Source: Desulfobacteraceae bacterium UBA2230 (GTDB lineage Bacteria; Desulfobacterota; Desulfobacteria; Desulfobacterales; Desulfosarcinaceae). From it: 12,482 bases of DNA. The notes beneath the pieces were generated by a model. The model did not search any database. It was not told where the DNA came from and was given only the letters and a program-made list of their open reading frames with translations. Within the stretch, counting starts at the first letter, position 1; each line of letters begins with the position of its first letter. The stretch is taken from positions 1 to 12,482 of the forward strand of contig DDYQ01000054.1 in assembly GCA_002348005.1 (NCBI GenBank). The letters run 5' to 3'. Positions 1 to 7,246 of this stretch are shown piece after piece. The translations under genes and the position numbers were made by a program.

Positions 1-1926
1 ATGCAGAAGAACTGGATCGGCCGCAGCCAGGGTGCGGAGATCCGTTTCGCCGTGGAAAACCACGAAAAAGCCATCACGGTGTTCACCACCCGGCAGGATA
101 CGGTTTTCGGCGCCACCTTCATGTGCCTCGCACCCGAGCACCCCCTGGTGCCCGAACTGACGCGCGGCACCCGTTATGAGAAGCCTGTCGCAGCGTTCAT
201 CGAGCGCATCAGCCTGCAGGAGCGCACCACGAAGGCCATCGAGACCTACGAAAAGGAGGGTGTTTTCACCGGCGCTTACTGCATCAATCCCATGACCGGG
301 CGTCGGATGCCCATTTACACGGCCAATTTCGCGTTGATGGAATACGGCACCGGAGCCGTCATGTCGGTGCCGGCTCACGATCAGCGCGATTTCGATTTCG
401 CCCGCAAGTACGGATTGGGTATCATTGTAGTGGTCAGTCCGCCCGACCGCACGCTTGACCCCGCAACCATGACCGAGGCCTACGCAGGGGAAGGGACGAT
501 GGTCAACTCCGGCCGGTTCGATGGCCTGAACAACCGCGAGGCCATGGAGCAGATCGCCGATGAATTGGAGGTTAGAAGCATCGGACGGCGAACCGTCAGC
601 TATCGTCTGCGCGATTGGGGTATTTCGCGCCAGCGTTACTGGGGAGCGCCCATTCCGGTGGTCCACTGCCCGCAATGCGGCATTGTACCGGCGGATGAAA
701 AGGATCTGCCGATTGTTCTGCCCGAGGAGGCTGACCTGCTCGAAGGCGGCCGTTCTCCGCTGCCCGCCCTGGAGTCATTCCGCCGCACGCCATGCCCGCG
801 ATGCGGGAATGCCGAAGCCCGGCGCGAAACCGATACGATGGACACCTTCGTAGAATCTTCCTGGTATTTTGAACGCTACTGCAGTCCACGCTACGATCAG
901 GGCATGTTCGAGCCCGCCGCGGTGGCGTACTGGATGCCGGTGGATCAATATATCGGCGGCGTCGAGCACGCGATTCTGCACCTGCTTTACTCGCGCTACT
1001 ATACCCGGGTGCTGCACGACCTGGGAATGGTATCGTACAAGGAACCCTTCACGCGCCTGTTGACTCAGGGGATGGTGTGCAAGGAGACTTACGCCTGTCC
1101 GCAGCACGGGTTTCTTTTCCCGGAACAGGTGACCGAAGCGCGCCGCTGCACGCAGTGCGGTCAGGCGGTTACTGTCGGCCGCGTTGAAAAGATGTCCAAA
1201 TCCAAGCGCAATGTCATCGATCCCAACACCCTTCTGCAACAGTACGGGGCCGATACCACACGGCTGTTCTGCCTTTTTGCGGCACCGCCCGAGAAGGATC
1301 TGGAGTGGAGCGAGCAGGGTGTCGAAGGTAGCACCCGCTTCCTTGGCCGCGTGTGGCGTTTGGCAGCGGACTGGATGCCGACGGTGCAGAAGGCGCAGCC
1401 CTACGAGGGTCCTCCCGAGCAGTTGGCAGAACCGCTGCGGGCGCTTTACAAAAAGACCCATCAGACCATTGAAAAAGTCACTCGCGACATCGAGGACCGG
1501 TTTCATTTTAACACGGCGATCAGTGCCGTGATGGAGTTGGTGAACCATATGTACGGGATGGCCGCAGACGTCCACCCGCAGGCCCCGGGCGTGATGCGCC
1601 ACGCACTGGAAGGTGTTGTGCTGTTGCTTTCGCCGATCGTGCCGCATTTTTCTGAGGAGATCTGGAGTGCCTTGGGGCACGAGGATAGTGTCGCCTCGGT
1701 GCCATGGCCGAATTTTCGGGAAGACGCGCTGGTCAAAGATCAGGTGACAATCGTGGTGCAGGTCAACGGAAAACTGCGGGGTCGCTTTACGGTTCCATTC
1801 GATACCGGGGAGGAGCGCTTAAAGCAGGCGGCCCTGGAAGACGAACGGGTGGGCAAATTTATTGAGAACCGCTCGATCCGCAAAATCGTAGTCGTCCCCA
1901 ACAAATTGGTGAACATCGTTGTCTGA
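1..1926 (+). CDS. leuS: Leucyl-tRNA synthetase, C-terminal 641 residues (5' end outside window)
   Basis: Charges tRNA-Leu with leucine in the cytoplasm (class I synthetase with an editing domain). The first visible codon is an ATG, but it is internal: it begins the MQKNWIGRS segment that lies roughly 215-220 residues into bacterial LeuRS, so the Rossmann-fold start with its HIGH motif is missing. Seen here: the CP1 editing site with TTRQDT at 29-34 and HDQRD at 126-130 (D130 matches the editing Asp, E. coli D345); [14 protein letters not shown] at 202-215; a Cys4 zinc site C223/C226 and C265/C268; the KMSKS loop at 397-401; the anticodon-binding helical domain; and the C-terminal VNGKLRGRF segment. 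In place of the usual leucine-specific domain before KMSKS there is a short insert with CPQH (366-369) and CTQC (383-386). The gene overlaps lptE by 8 bases, the leuS-lptE order also found in E. coli. Identification is certain. Confidence 0.98.
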   Translation: MQKNWIGRSQGAEIRFAVENHEKAITVFTTRQDTVFGATFMCLAPEHPLVPELTRGTRYEKPVAAFIERISLQERTTKAIETYEKEGVFTGAYCINPMTGRRMPIYTANFALMEYGTGAVMSVPAHDQRDFDFARKYGLGIIVVVSPPDRTLDPATMTEAYAGEGTMVNSGRFDGLNNREAMEQIADELEVRSIGRRTVSYRLRDWGISRQRYWGAPIPVVHCPQCGIVPADEKDLPIVLPEEADLLEGGRSPLPALESFRRTPCPRCGNAEARRETDTMDTFVESSWYFERYCSPRYDQGMFEPAAVAYWMPVDQYIGGVEHAILHLLYSRYYTRVLHDLGMVSYKEPFTRLLTQGMVCKETYACPQHGFLFPEQVTEARRCTQCGQAVTVGRVEKMSKSKRNVIDPNTLLQQYGADTTRLFCLFAAPPEKDLEWSEQGVEGSTRFLGRVWRLAADWMPTVQKAQPYEGPPEQLAEPLRALYKKTHQTIEKVTRDIEDRFHFNTAISAVMELVNHMYGMAADVHPQAPGVMRHALEGVVLLLSPIVPHFSEEIWSALGHEDSVASVPWPNFREDALVKDQVTIVVQVNGKLRGRFTVPFDTGEERLKQAALEDERVGKFIENRSIRKIVVVPNKLVNIVV

Positions 1927-2482
1927 AACGACCCCGAACCACAGGAGGAGGGCAGGCCCCGGAATCCGGGCGGCCCGGCCCGCGGCCGTGCTGGCCTCGG
2001 CGCTCATACTTTTCTTGACCTGCGCCTGCGGATATCACATGGCGGTGGGAGGCGATCTGCCGGGGGGGCTTCAATCGGTGGCAGTGCACGTTCTGACTAA
2101 CCGCACAATTGAGACGGGGCTGGAGTCAGTGGTCACCAATGCCCTGGTGGGTGAACTCAACCGGTTGAAACCAGGCGTCGTTGCGGAATCAGGCGAAGCC
2201 GAAGCAATTCTGACCGGGACCATTACTGGTCTGAACACCCATACCATAGCGCATACCGGAATCGATACCGCCCGGGAGCGGAGTGTGATCATCGCCCTGT
2301 CCGTGAATCTAACGGATAAAAGCGGAAAGCCAGTCTGGAGAGGGCGCAGGGTCACCGCCGAGGAAACGTATTTAACGAGTGGGGACCGTATCGACTCAGA
2401 TGCCAATCGTCGTCAGGCCATTGCGCTGGCTGCCCAACGTGCGGCCGAGAGTGTGGCGCGGCGATTGATGGAAGATTTTTAA
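1919..2482 (+). CDS. lptE: LPS-assembly lipoprotein LptE
   Basis: Outer-membrane lipoprotein that, in the known family, plugs the LptD barrel and helps deliver LPS to the cell surface. The 187-residue product has an Arg-rich N-terminus, a hydrophobic stretch at about 22-36 and the family signature CGYH, with C37 as the likely lipidated cysteine. The preceding residues (TCA) are a poor lipobox. The mature part fits the LptE/secreted-LptE-like fold: [10 protein letters not shown] at about 54-63, then alternating strands and a C-terminal helix. The start used is TTG at 1919, overlapping the leuS stop by 8 bases. It has no good ribosome site, and the alternative GTG at 1988 would leave a signal peptide with no positive charge. 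A strong SD-like AGGAGG lies at 1943-1948 but has no start codon at normal distance. Adjacency to leuS supports the call; holA, which often follows, is absent. The product is fairly sure, the start is not. Confidence 0.85.
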   Translation: MSETTPNHRRRAGPGIRAARPAAVLASALILFLTCACGYHMAVGGDLPGGLQSVAVHVLTNRTIETGLESVVTNALVGELNRLKPGVVAESGEAEAILTGTITGLNTHTIAHTGIDTARERSVIIALSVNLTDKSGKPVWRGRRVTAEETYLTSGDRIDSDANRRQAIALAAQRAAESVARRLMEDF

Positions 2483-2500
2483 CTCTGAAGCTGTGGCTGA

Positions 2501-2540
2501 AACACCAAAAGCGCCCGCAGGGGAGACCTCCGCGGGCGCT
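2501..2540 (-). terminator. Intrinsic terminator of rpsT, possibly bidirectional
   Basis: A perfect 9-bp inverted repeat pairs AGCGCCCGC (2510-2518) with GCGGGCGCT (2532-2540) around a 13-nt loop. Read on the minus strand the stem is followed at once by TTTTGGTGTTT, which suits the end of rpsT 64 bases upstream. On the plus strand, 27 bases after the lptE stop, the tail is GGGTTGTCTTT, a weaker U-tract. It therefore probably ends rpsT and may also serve lptE. Confidence 0.8.
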
Positions 2541-2604
2541 GGGTTGTCTTTGAATCGTTGGTACTGCCGGGACCACTGCCAATGGCGCGTGCTGCAACCA
2601 GAGA

Positions 2605-2871
2605 TTACGGCGTTACGGTTTTGGACAGCTTAACCAATCTGGAAATTTTACGGGCGGCGGTGCGTTTGTGCAGCACCCCTTTTTTAACCGCCTTATCGAT
2701 GGCCGACTGAGCGGCTTTGAGACTCGAGGGCATGGTTTCAGGCGATTTTTCGGATACCGCTTCGCGAACCTCGCGGACAACCGATTTAACACGGGTTTTG
2801 ACCGCCTTGTTGCGCATGCGCCGATCTTCATTCTGACGGGCGCGCTTTTCGGCTGATTTATGATTGGCCAA
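2605..2871 (-). CDS. rpsT: 30S ribosomal protein S20
   Basis: S20 binds 16S rRNA in the body of the small subunit and acts early in assembly. The 88-residue, very basic helical product has the family start MANHKSAEKRARQNEDRR, the central VREVREAV region and the C-terminal ending HKRTAARKISRLVKL, at the usual S20 length. The start codon is TTG at 2871-2869, with AAAGGAG 7 bases upstream. E. coli rpsT also starts with UUG, where the weak start is linked to autogenous control; whether that holds here is inference. It is the only minus-strand gene in the window, converges on lptE and is divergent from murJ. It has its own promoter and terminator. Confidence 0.97.
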   Translation of the reverse strand: MANHKSAEKRARQNEDRRMRNKAVKTRVKSVVREVREAVSEKSPETMPSSLKAAQSAIDKAVKKGVLHKRTAARKISRLVKLSKTVTP

Positions 2872-2878
2872 TGTCCTG

Positions 2879-2885
2879 CTCCTTT
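2879..2885 (-). promoter_or_regulatory. Ribosome binding site of rpsT (fixes a UUG start)
   Basis: On the minus strand AAAGGAG ends 7 bases before the TTG codon at 2871. No in-frame ATG or GTG lies close enough to compete, and the following residues are the canonical S20 N-terminus, so the UUG start is well supported. Confidence 0.85.
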
Positions 2886-2914
2886 CGATGCAAGTCGCTT
2901 TTCAAAAATGCGAG

Positions 2915-2943
2915 TATATACAGTCCGCTGGAGTGACTGTCAA
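2915..2943 (-). promoter_or_regulatory. Sigma70-type promoter of rpsT
   Basis: Reading the minus strand, TTGACA (2943-2938) is a perfect -35 box, separated by exactly 17 bases from TATATA (2920-2915), a good -10 box. Transcription would start near 2907, giving a leader of about 35 nt that contains the rpsT ribosome site. This is the strongest promoter I can see in the window, as expected for a ribosomal protein gene. Confidence 0.88.
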
Positions 2944-3030
2944 GGGGTTTAACGGGTCAATGATGGATCGGCCCTGGTGGATGGAGCCGTAAAAGAGTTG
3001 GCATACCCGTAAAACGTGAATCAACCCGAT

Positions 3031-3035
3031 AGGAG
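3031..3035 (+). promoter_or_regulatory. Probable ribosome binding site of murJ
   Basis: AGGAG lies 4 bases before GTG at 3040. The spacing is short, but the longer in-frame alternative, GTG at 3016, has no Shine-Dalgarno at all. This is the reason for choosing 3040 as the murJ start. Confidence 0.6.
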
Positions 3036-3039
3036 AGCC

Positions 3040-4638
3040 GTGCCAGGCGATGCTGCTTCCAACTCGACCGCCCAACGGTTGAGCCGCGCCACGGGTGTAG
3101 TCGGACTGGCCACACTGGTCAGCCGGCTCCTCGGGTACGTGCGCGACATGATCGTGGCCTCTCTGTTCGGCGTCGGCATGGCTGCGGATGCATTCCTGCT
3201 GGCCTTCAGCATTCCCAATCTTCTGCGGCGTTTGTTCGCCGAAGGCACGTTGAGCATTGCCTTTGTGCCGGTGTATTCCACTTATCTGGCGCGTGAAGGC
3301 CGTGCGGAAGCCGACGCGCTGGCCGGCAGCGCCTTTAAGATTCTGCTGTTGGTCCTCACCGCGCTCAGTATAACCGGCGTGCTGCTGGCGCCTCACCTGG
3401 TCCGGCTCACGGCATTCGGCTGGAACCACATGCCGCAAAAATTCGAATTATGCATCACGTTGACGCGGATCATGTTCCCGTACGTGCTTTTCATCGGCCT
3501 GGTTTCGCTGTGTATGGGAATATTGAATGTGCTTGATCATTTCGCAGCGCCGGCGCTATCTCCTGCACTTCTGAACATTTCCATGATCGCGGCGGTCAGC
3601 AGCGCCTGGTGGATCTTCGACAGTCCGGTCGTTCAGGTGAAATGGCTGGCGGCCGGTGTGGTCCTGGGCGGCGCGCTGCAATTCGCGATACAGCTGCCTT
3701 TGCTGGCCCGCAAACGCGTCCGGCTGTTCGACTCGGGTCGCCTGTGGCATCCCGGGCTGAACCGCATCTTGTTATTGATGGGGCCGGTTTTGTTCGGAGC
3801 GGCCGTTTACCAGATCAACAGTCTGGTCATCCGGCTTCTGGCTTCATTGCTGCCACAAGGCAGTGTCGCCTATCTCTACTACGCCGATCGACTGGTTCAA
3901 TTTCCCCTTGGGGTTTTCGGCATCGCCGTGGCCACGGCGGTGCTGCCGGCCTTGTCCCGCCATGCGGCAGTCAAAGAATGGGAAGGTTTGCGGCGCACCT
4001 TTTCTTATGCGCTGCGTTTCGTCCTCTTTATTACGCTGCCGGCCATGATGGGCATCATCATTCTGCGGGAACCGATCATCCGGCTGCTTTTTCAACGTGG
4101 CGCCTTCGATGCACACGCCACTCAGTTAACGGCAAGTGCGCTATTATTCTATGGCATGGGATTGTGGGCTTTTGCTGCTGAAAGAATTGTGTTAAACACC
4201 TTTTATGCACTTCAGGATACAAGAACCCCGGTTCGCATCGGCATTTTTATTTTGGTCACCCATTTGCTGCTGAGCATCATTCTTCTGCAAACGATGCGGC
4301 ACGATGGCCTGGCCCTGGCTTTGTCGCTCTCTTCGGCCACCAACGTGGCGCTCCTGGTCTGGGCCTTGCGACGGCGCCTGGGTTCTCTGGGATGGCGCCG
4401 GTTGGCCTGGTCGGCCGGCAAATCGGCAGGCTGTGCGCTGCTGATGGGATTGGCGGTCTGGCTGCTCTCGCTCTGGCGCCTTCACGCGCCTGAAACGAGC
4501 GGATTGAGCCTGGCAGGACACCTGAGTCTGTGCATCGGAGTCGGAATAGTGGTTTATGGAGCTTTGGCATGGATTTGCAGGCTCCCTGAACTGAATGATG
4601 TGCTGCAATTCTTTCGCAACAGGACCGGCATTCAGTGA
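3040..4638 (+). CDS. murJ: Lipid II flippase MurJ (MviN)
   Basis: Inner-membrane MOP-superfamily transporter that flips lipid II to the periplasmic face for peptidoglycan synthesis. The product is 532 residues from GTG 3040 (540 from GTG 3016) and hydrophobic throughout, consistent with about 14 membrane helices; E. coli MurJ has 511. The N-terminal signature is clear: SRLLGYVRD at 28-36, MAADAF at 47-52 and PNLLRRLFAEG from 59. Residues R29, R35, D50 and R63 line up with the functionally important E. coli R18, R24, D39 and R52. YADRL at 281-285 carries R284, which appears to match E. coli R270. The start was chosen by the AGGAG at 3031. It is divergent from rpsT, an arrangement common in proteobacteria, and its TGA overlaps the next ATG (TGATG). 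I could not find a good promoter in the 96 bases between the rpsT promoter and the start. Confidence 0.96.
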   Translation: MPGDAASNSTAQRLSRATGVVGLATLVSRLLGYVRDMIVASLFGVGMAADAFLLAFSIPNLLRRLFAEGTLSIAFVPVYSTYLAREGRAEADALAGSAFKILLLVLTALSITGVLLAPHLVRLTAFGWNHMPQKFELCITLTRIMFPYVLFIGLVSLCMGILNVLDHFAAPALSPALLNISMIAAVSSAWWIFDSPVVQVKWLAAGVVLGGALQFAIQLPLLARKRVRLFDSGRLWHPGLNRILLLMGPVLFGAAVYQINSLVIRLLASLLPQGSVAYLYYADRLVQFPLGVFGIAVATAVLPALSRHAAVKEWEGLRRTFSYALRFVLFITLPAMMGIIILREPIIRLLFQRGAFDAHATQLTASALLFYGMGLWAFAAERIVLNTFYALQDTRTPVRIGIFILVTHLLLSIILLQTMRHDGLALALSLSSATNVALLVWALRRRLGSLGWRRLAWSAGKSAGCALLMGLAVWLLSLWRLHAPETSGLSLAGHLSLCIGVGIVVYGALAWICRLPELNDVLQFFRNRTGIQ

Positions 4639-4940
4639 TGCGACATCGCAGAATTACGTTGACAGCAGCCCTGGCGGCGCTTGGCCTGCTGTTGCTGATC
4701 ATCGTTCTGGGCGACAATGGAGTTGTTGAACTGGTGCGGCTGCACGGTACGCATAAGACGCTGTGTGCTGAAAATGCAGGTCTGTCGCGGGAGAACCTGC
4801 AGCTTTATCGCACTGTTGACCGCCTGCAAAACGATCCGGCTTATGTGGAAAATGTGGCGCGCCGCGAACTGGGGATGATTCGGACGGATGAACTGATCTT
4901 TCAATTTCAAACAACGGGCAAGACTGGTGGGCCGAAATGA
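4638..4940 (+). CDS. ftsB: FtsB/DivIC-family septum formation initiator
   Basis: Small bitopic inner-membrane protein; in the known family it forms the FtsQ-FtsB-FtsL complex that activates septal wall synthesis. The 100-residue product has a short basic cytoplasmic tail (MRHRR), one membrane helix at about 7-25, a GDNGVVELVRL segment (25-35) like the GxNGI/DY region after the E. coli FtsB helix, a coiled coil at about 38-66, and the diagnostic end VARRELGMIRTDELIFQF (about 73-90), close to E. coli ARNELSMTRPGETFYRLV. The start is ATG at 4638, overlapping the murJ stop by one base (TGATG); a GTG one codon upstream is possible. The ribosome site is weak, so coupling to murJ translation is likely. 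It ends in a 4-base ATGA overlap with the next gene. Placement next to murJ fits an envelope role. Confidence 0.87.
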   Translation: MRHRRITLTAALAALGLLLLIIVLGDNGVVELVRLHGTHKTLCAENAGLSRENLQLYRTVDRLQNDPAYVENVARRELGMIRTDELIFQFQTTGKTGGPK

Positions 4941-5233
4941 CCCGGGTGAAAGAAAGCTATACCGCCACTATGGCTAAGATTTATGCGGATCAGGGGTATC
5001 TGCGCAAGGCCGCTCAGATATACCGCTACCTGCTGGCGCAAAATCCCGATCAGGATGGCATCCGGGAGGCCCTCGCGGCATTGGAACAAGAAATGGTCCG
5101 CTGTCCGGAACCATCGCGCAAGGAACTGGGCCTTTTGTTCAAGGAATGGGTTCATTTGTTGAGTGATCTGAGACACAGCAGGCGTTGCACGCAGGCGGCG
5201 GCGGACAGACTGGAAGAAATTGACCGAAGATGA
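4937..5233 (+). CDS. Small TPR-like helical protein, function unknown
   Basis: A 98-residue product with no signal peptide or membrane segment, so probably cytoplasmic. Residues about 10-43 read as one tetratricopeptide-like unit: ATMAKIYADQGYLRKAAQIY, then LLAQNPDQ with the Pro typical of TPR helix ends, followed by a further helix (IREALAALE). Residues 60-97 are predicted to be helical and include KELGLLFKEWVHLL. TPR units usually mediate protein-protein contacts, but a single unit seldom folds alone, so it may dimerise or bind a partner. It is joined by 4-base ATGA overlaps to ftsB upstream and coaBC downstream, so it is almost certainly co-translated with both. I recognise no named family and assign no function. 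A scaffold for the division or wall proteins encoded upstream is one guess from context only. Confidence 0.75.
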   Translation: MTRVKESYTATMAKIYADQGYLRKAAQIYRYLLAQNPDQDGIREALAALEQEMVRCPEPSRKELGLLFKEWVHLLSDLRHSRRCTQAAADRLEEIDRR

Positions 5234-6465
5234 CCACTATAATCAAATCCAAAAACATTGTACTGGGTGTCTGCGGCGGCATCGCAGCATATAAGAGCGT
5301 TGAATTACTGCGCCTGCTCGTCAAAGCAGGTGCCGAGGCGCGCGTGATCATGACCGCCGAAGCCGCGCAGTTTGTCGGGCCGATGACATTCGAAGCCCTC
5401 AGCCGACGAAAGGTGGTTTGCAGCTTGTTCGATCCCACCGACGATGCCTCCATTCAGCACATCCGATGGGCCCAGGAAGCCGATGCCGTGGTGGTGGCGC
5501 CGGCCACTGCCAACATTATCGGCAAACTGGCCAACGGCATCGCCGACGATGCATTGACCACCTTCATGCTGGCCGTGACCTGTCCGGTAATGATTTGCCC
5601 TTCGATGAACACCAACATGTATGCAAATCCGGCCGTGCAGCGCAATATCGAGATGCTCAAAAACCGCGGCAATAAAGTCCCCGACCCGGCCGCAGGGGAA
5701 CTGGCCTGCGGCACCTGCGGGCCGGGGAGGCTGCCCGAACCGGCGGAACTGTTCGATATGCTGGGGGGGCTTCTGGCACCCAAGGATTTCCGCGGCCGCA
5801 ATGTTGTCGTCACGGCCGGGCCCACGCGCGAAGCGATCGATCCGGTGCGTTTCATCAGTAATCCATCATCGGGCAAGATGGGATACGCCATCGCCCGCGC
5901 CGCCGAAATGCGCGGCGCGCAGGTCATTCTGATCACCGGTCCCACGGCATTGCCACCGCCGCCCAATGTGATGGTCATCCGGGTCACCACCGCCGCCGAA
6001 ATGCTCGCGGCCGTCCTCGATTACACCGCACATGCCGACGTGATCATCAAAAGCGCGGCCGTTGCAGACTATCGTCCGGTTGCGGCCGCCTCCCAGAAGA
6101 TCAAAAAGAGCGATACCGCTCTGACACTGACCTTGGAGCGTACTCAGGACATCCTCAAAGCCGTGGCCGAACGTAAGAAAACCCAGATCGTCGTTGGGTT
6201 CGCCGCCGAGACACAGAAATTGGATGAATTCGCGACCACTAAGTTAAAAGCCAAGAAGCTCGACATGATTGTGGGCAATTTGATCGGATCCCATGATGCC
6301 GGTTTCGGCACCGATACCAACCGCGTCACGTTCTACTTTCCGGACGGCACGCGGGAGGCCCTCGACACAATGCCCAAGGAGGACCTGGCGCATATGATCC
6401 TCGACCGCATCGGCAGACTGCCGGTCGCCCGTCCGGCTGCGTTGGCTGAAGAAGAGCGCCGTTGA
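5230..6465 (+). CDS. coaBC: Bifunctional phosphopantothenoylcysteine synthetase/decarboxylase CoaBC
   Basis: Catalyses two steps of coenzyme A synthesis: CTP-dependent joining of phosphopantothenate and cysteine (CoaB, C-terminal half), then FMN-dependent decarboxylation to phosphopantetheine (CoaC, N-terminal half). The 411-residue length matches E. coli (406). CoaC motifs: the flavoprotein start GVCGGIAAYK at 13-22, catalytic H77, PSMN at 124-127 and the substrate-lid cysteine C160 in ACGTCGPGR. CoaB motifs: VTAGPTREAID at 194-204, N211 in ISNPSSGKMGYA, KSAAVADYRP at 274-283 and KIKKSD at 290-295. All expected catalytic residues are present. The ATG overlaps the stop of the TPR-like gene by 4 bases (ATGA), and its own stop overlaps the udg start (TTGA). 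Confidence 0.98.
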   Translation: MTTIIKSKNIVLGVCGGIAAYKSVELLRLLVKAGAEARVIMTAEAAQFVGPMTFEALSRRKVVCSLFDPTDDASIQHIRWAQEADAVVVAPATANIIGKLANGIADDALTTFMLAVTCPVMICPSMNTNMYANPAVQRNIEMLKNRGNKVPDPAAGELACGTCGPGRLPEPAELFDMLGGLLAPKDFRGRNVVVTAGPTREAIDPVRFISNPSSGKMGYAIARAAEMRGAQVILITGPTALPPPPNVMVIRVTTAAEMLAAVLDYTAHADVIIKSAAVADYRPVAAASQKIKKSDTALTLTLERTQDILKAVAERKKTQIVVGFAAETQKLDEFATTKLKAKKLDMIVGNLIGSHDAGFGTDTNRVTFYFPDGTREALDTMPKEDLAHMILDRIGRLPVARPAALAEEERR

Positions 6466-7172
6466 CTCTGAACCGAACCCGATTGGTGCACGAAACGCTG
6501 ACTGCCGTGCGGGGGTCGCTGGAGCAGTTCGCCCGCTGGGGGCTGAAAGGTTTCGACTGTTCGGCAGACTGCCTGGCCGTATTGCAGAAATGGTCACGGC
6601 CGCTGCCCAAAAACGAAGCGGACAGCCTTCAACAGATTCAGGCCGATCTGGGCGATTGCCGGCGTTGCCCGCTTTGCCGCGAACGTACGCACCTGGTTTT
6701 TGGTGAAGGCGACCCTGCGGCGCGCCTCGTCTTCGTGGGAGAAGGACCCGGGTTTGAAGAAGATCGCAGCGGTCGTCCCTTTGTGGGTGCTGCCGGTGAA
6801 TTGCTCGAACGCATCATCCAGGCCATGAAGTTGTGCCGCGCGCAGGTTTACATCTGCAATATCGTCAAATGCCGCCCACCCGGAAACCGCAATCCCGAAG
6901 CCGAAGAAATCGCCGCTTGCCGGCCGTTTCTTGAGCGCCAGCTGAATGTCCTGCATCCCGATGTAATTTGCGCCCTGGGCAATGTGGCCGCCCACAGCCT
7001 GCTCGGCACAACTGCTCCGATCTCCCGTCTGCGCGGGCGATTTTACGATTTCCGCGGTATCAGGGTGATGCCCACCTTTCATCCCGCCTACCTGTTGCGC
7101 AATCCTGACGACAAGCGTGCCGTCTGGGAGGATATGAAAAAGATCATGGCCATACTGGGAATTCCGGTCTAA
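6462..7172 (+). CDS. udg: Type-4 (iron-sulfur) uracil-DNA glycosylase
   Basis: Removes uracil from DNA after cytosine deamination, starting base-excision repair. The 236-residue product carries family-4 UDG motif 1, GEGPGFEEDRSGRPFVGAAG (93-112), and motif 2, HPAYLLRNP (207-215). Cysteines C66, C69, C137 and C153 match the C-x2-C ... C-x15-C pattern of the [4Fe-4S] cluster ligands. About 55 residues precede the first ligand, a longer N-terminus than in the compact Thermus-type enzymes; it looks helical and contains an LxxFxxWGLKGF-like segment seen in some larger members. The start is TTG at 6462, overlapping the coaBC stop by 4 bases, with no strong SD, so translation is probably coupled. 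A shorter start such as GTG at 6486 cannot be excluded. It is the last gene of the coupled murJ group. Confidence 0.93.
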   Translation: MTLNRTRLVHETLTAVRGSLEQFARWGLKGFDCSADCLAVLQKWSRPLPKNEADSLQQIQADLGDCRRCPLCRERTHLVFGEGDPAARLVFVGEGPGFEEDRSGRPFVGAAGELLERIIQAMKLCRAQVYICNIVKCRPPGNRNPEAEEIAACRPFLERQLNVLHPDVICALGNVAAHSLLGTTAPISRLRGRFYDFRGIRVMPTFHPAYLLRNPDDKRAVWEDMKKIMAILGIPV

Positions 7173-7234
7173 AGTAAGTATATTGTCAGCAAGCGGGTTC
7201 CAAGAGGGCGTGTAATGCTTCTGACATCAAGAAC

Positions 7235-7238
7235 GGAG
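7235..7238 (+). promoter_or_regulatory. Ribosome binding site choosing the nfeD start
   Basis: GGAG ends 8 bases before ATG at 7247, good spacing. The longer in-frame option, GTG at 7238, overlaps this site and so is unlikely to be the start. ATG 7247 also gives a clean signal peptide. Confidence 0.6.
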
Positions 7239-7246
7239 TGCTTGCC

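Noticed and set aside
1..3. ATG at position 1 as a true start of leuS
   Set aside because: The following residues are the conserved internal MQKNWIGRS segment of LeuRS and the HIGH motif region is missing, so the window simply begins inside the gene at an ATG codon.
775..1680. Minus-strand 301-codon open frame opposite leuS
   Set aside because: Lies wholly inside the certain leuS gene, has His/Gln/Arg-rich low-complexity content typical of the reverse of GC-rich coding DNA, and matches no family I know.
2998..3026. TTGGCA at 2998-3003 as a -35 box for murJ
   Set aside because: At 17-18 base spacing the -10 position reads TCAACC or CAACCC, with almost no match to TATAAT. murJ must have a promoter somewhere upstream, but I cannot point to it.
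3016..3039. GTG at 3016 as the murJ start
   Set aside because: It extends the protein by 8 residues but has no Shine-Dalgarno; GTG 3040 has AGGAG upstream. Not fully excluded because the 4-base spacing at 3040 is short.
7183..7216. TTGTCA (7183-7188) and TGTAAT (7211-7216) as an nfeD promoter
   Set aside because: The two boxes are 22 bases apart, too far for a sigma70 promoter, and no better -35 box fits the TGTAAT.
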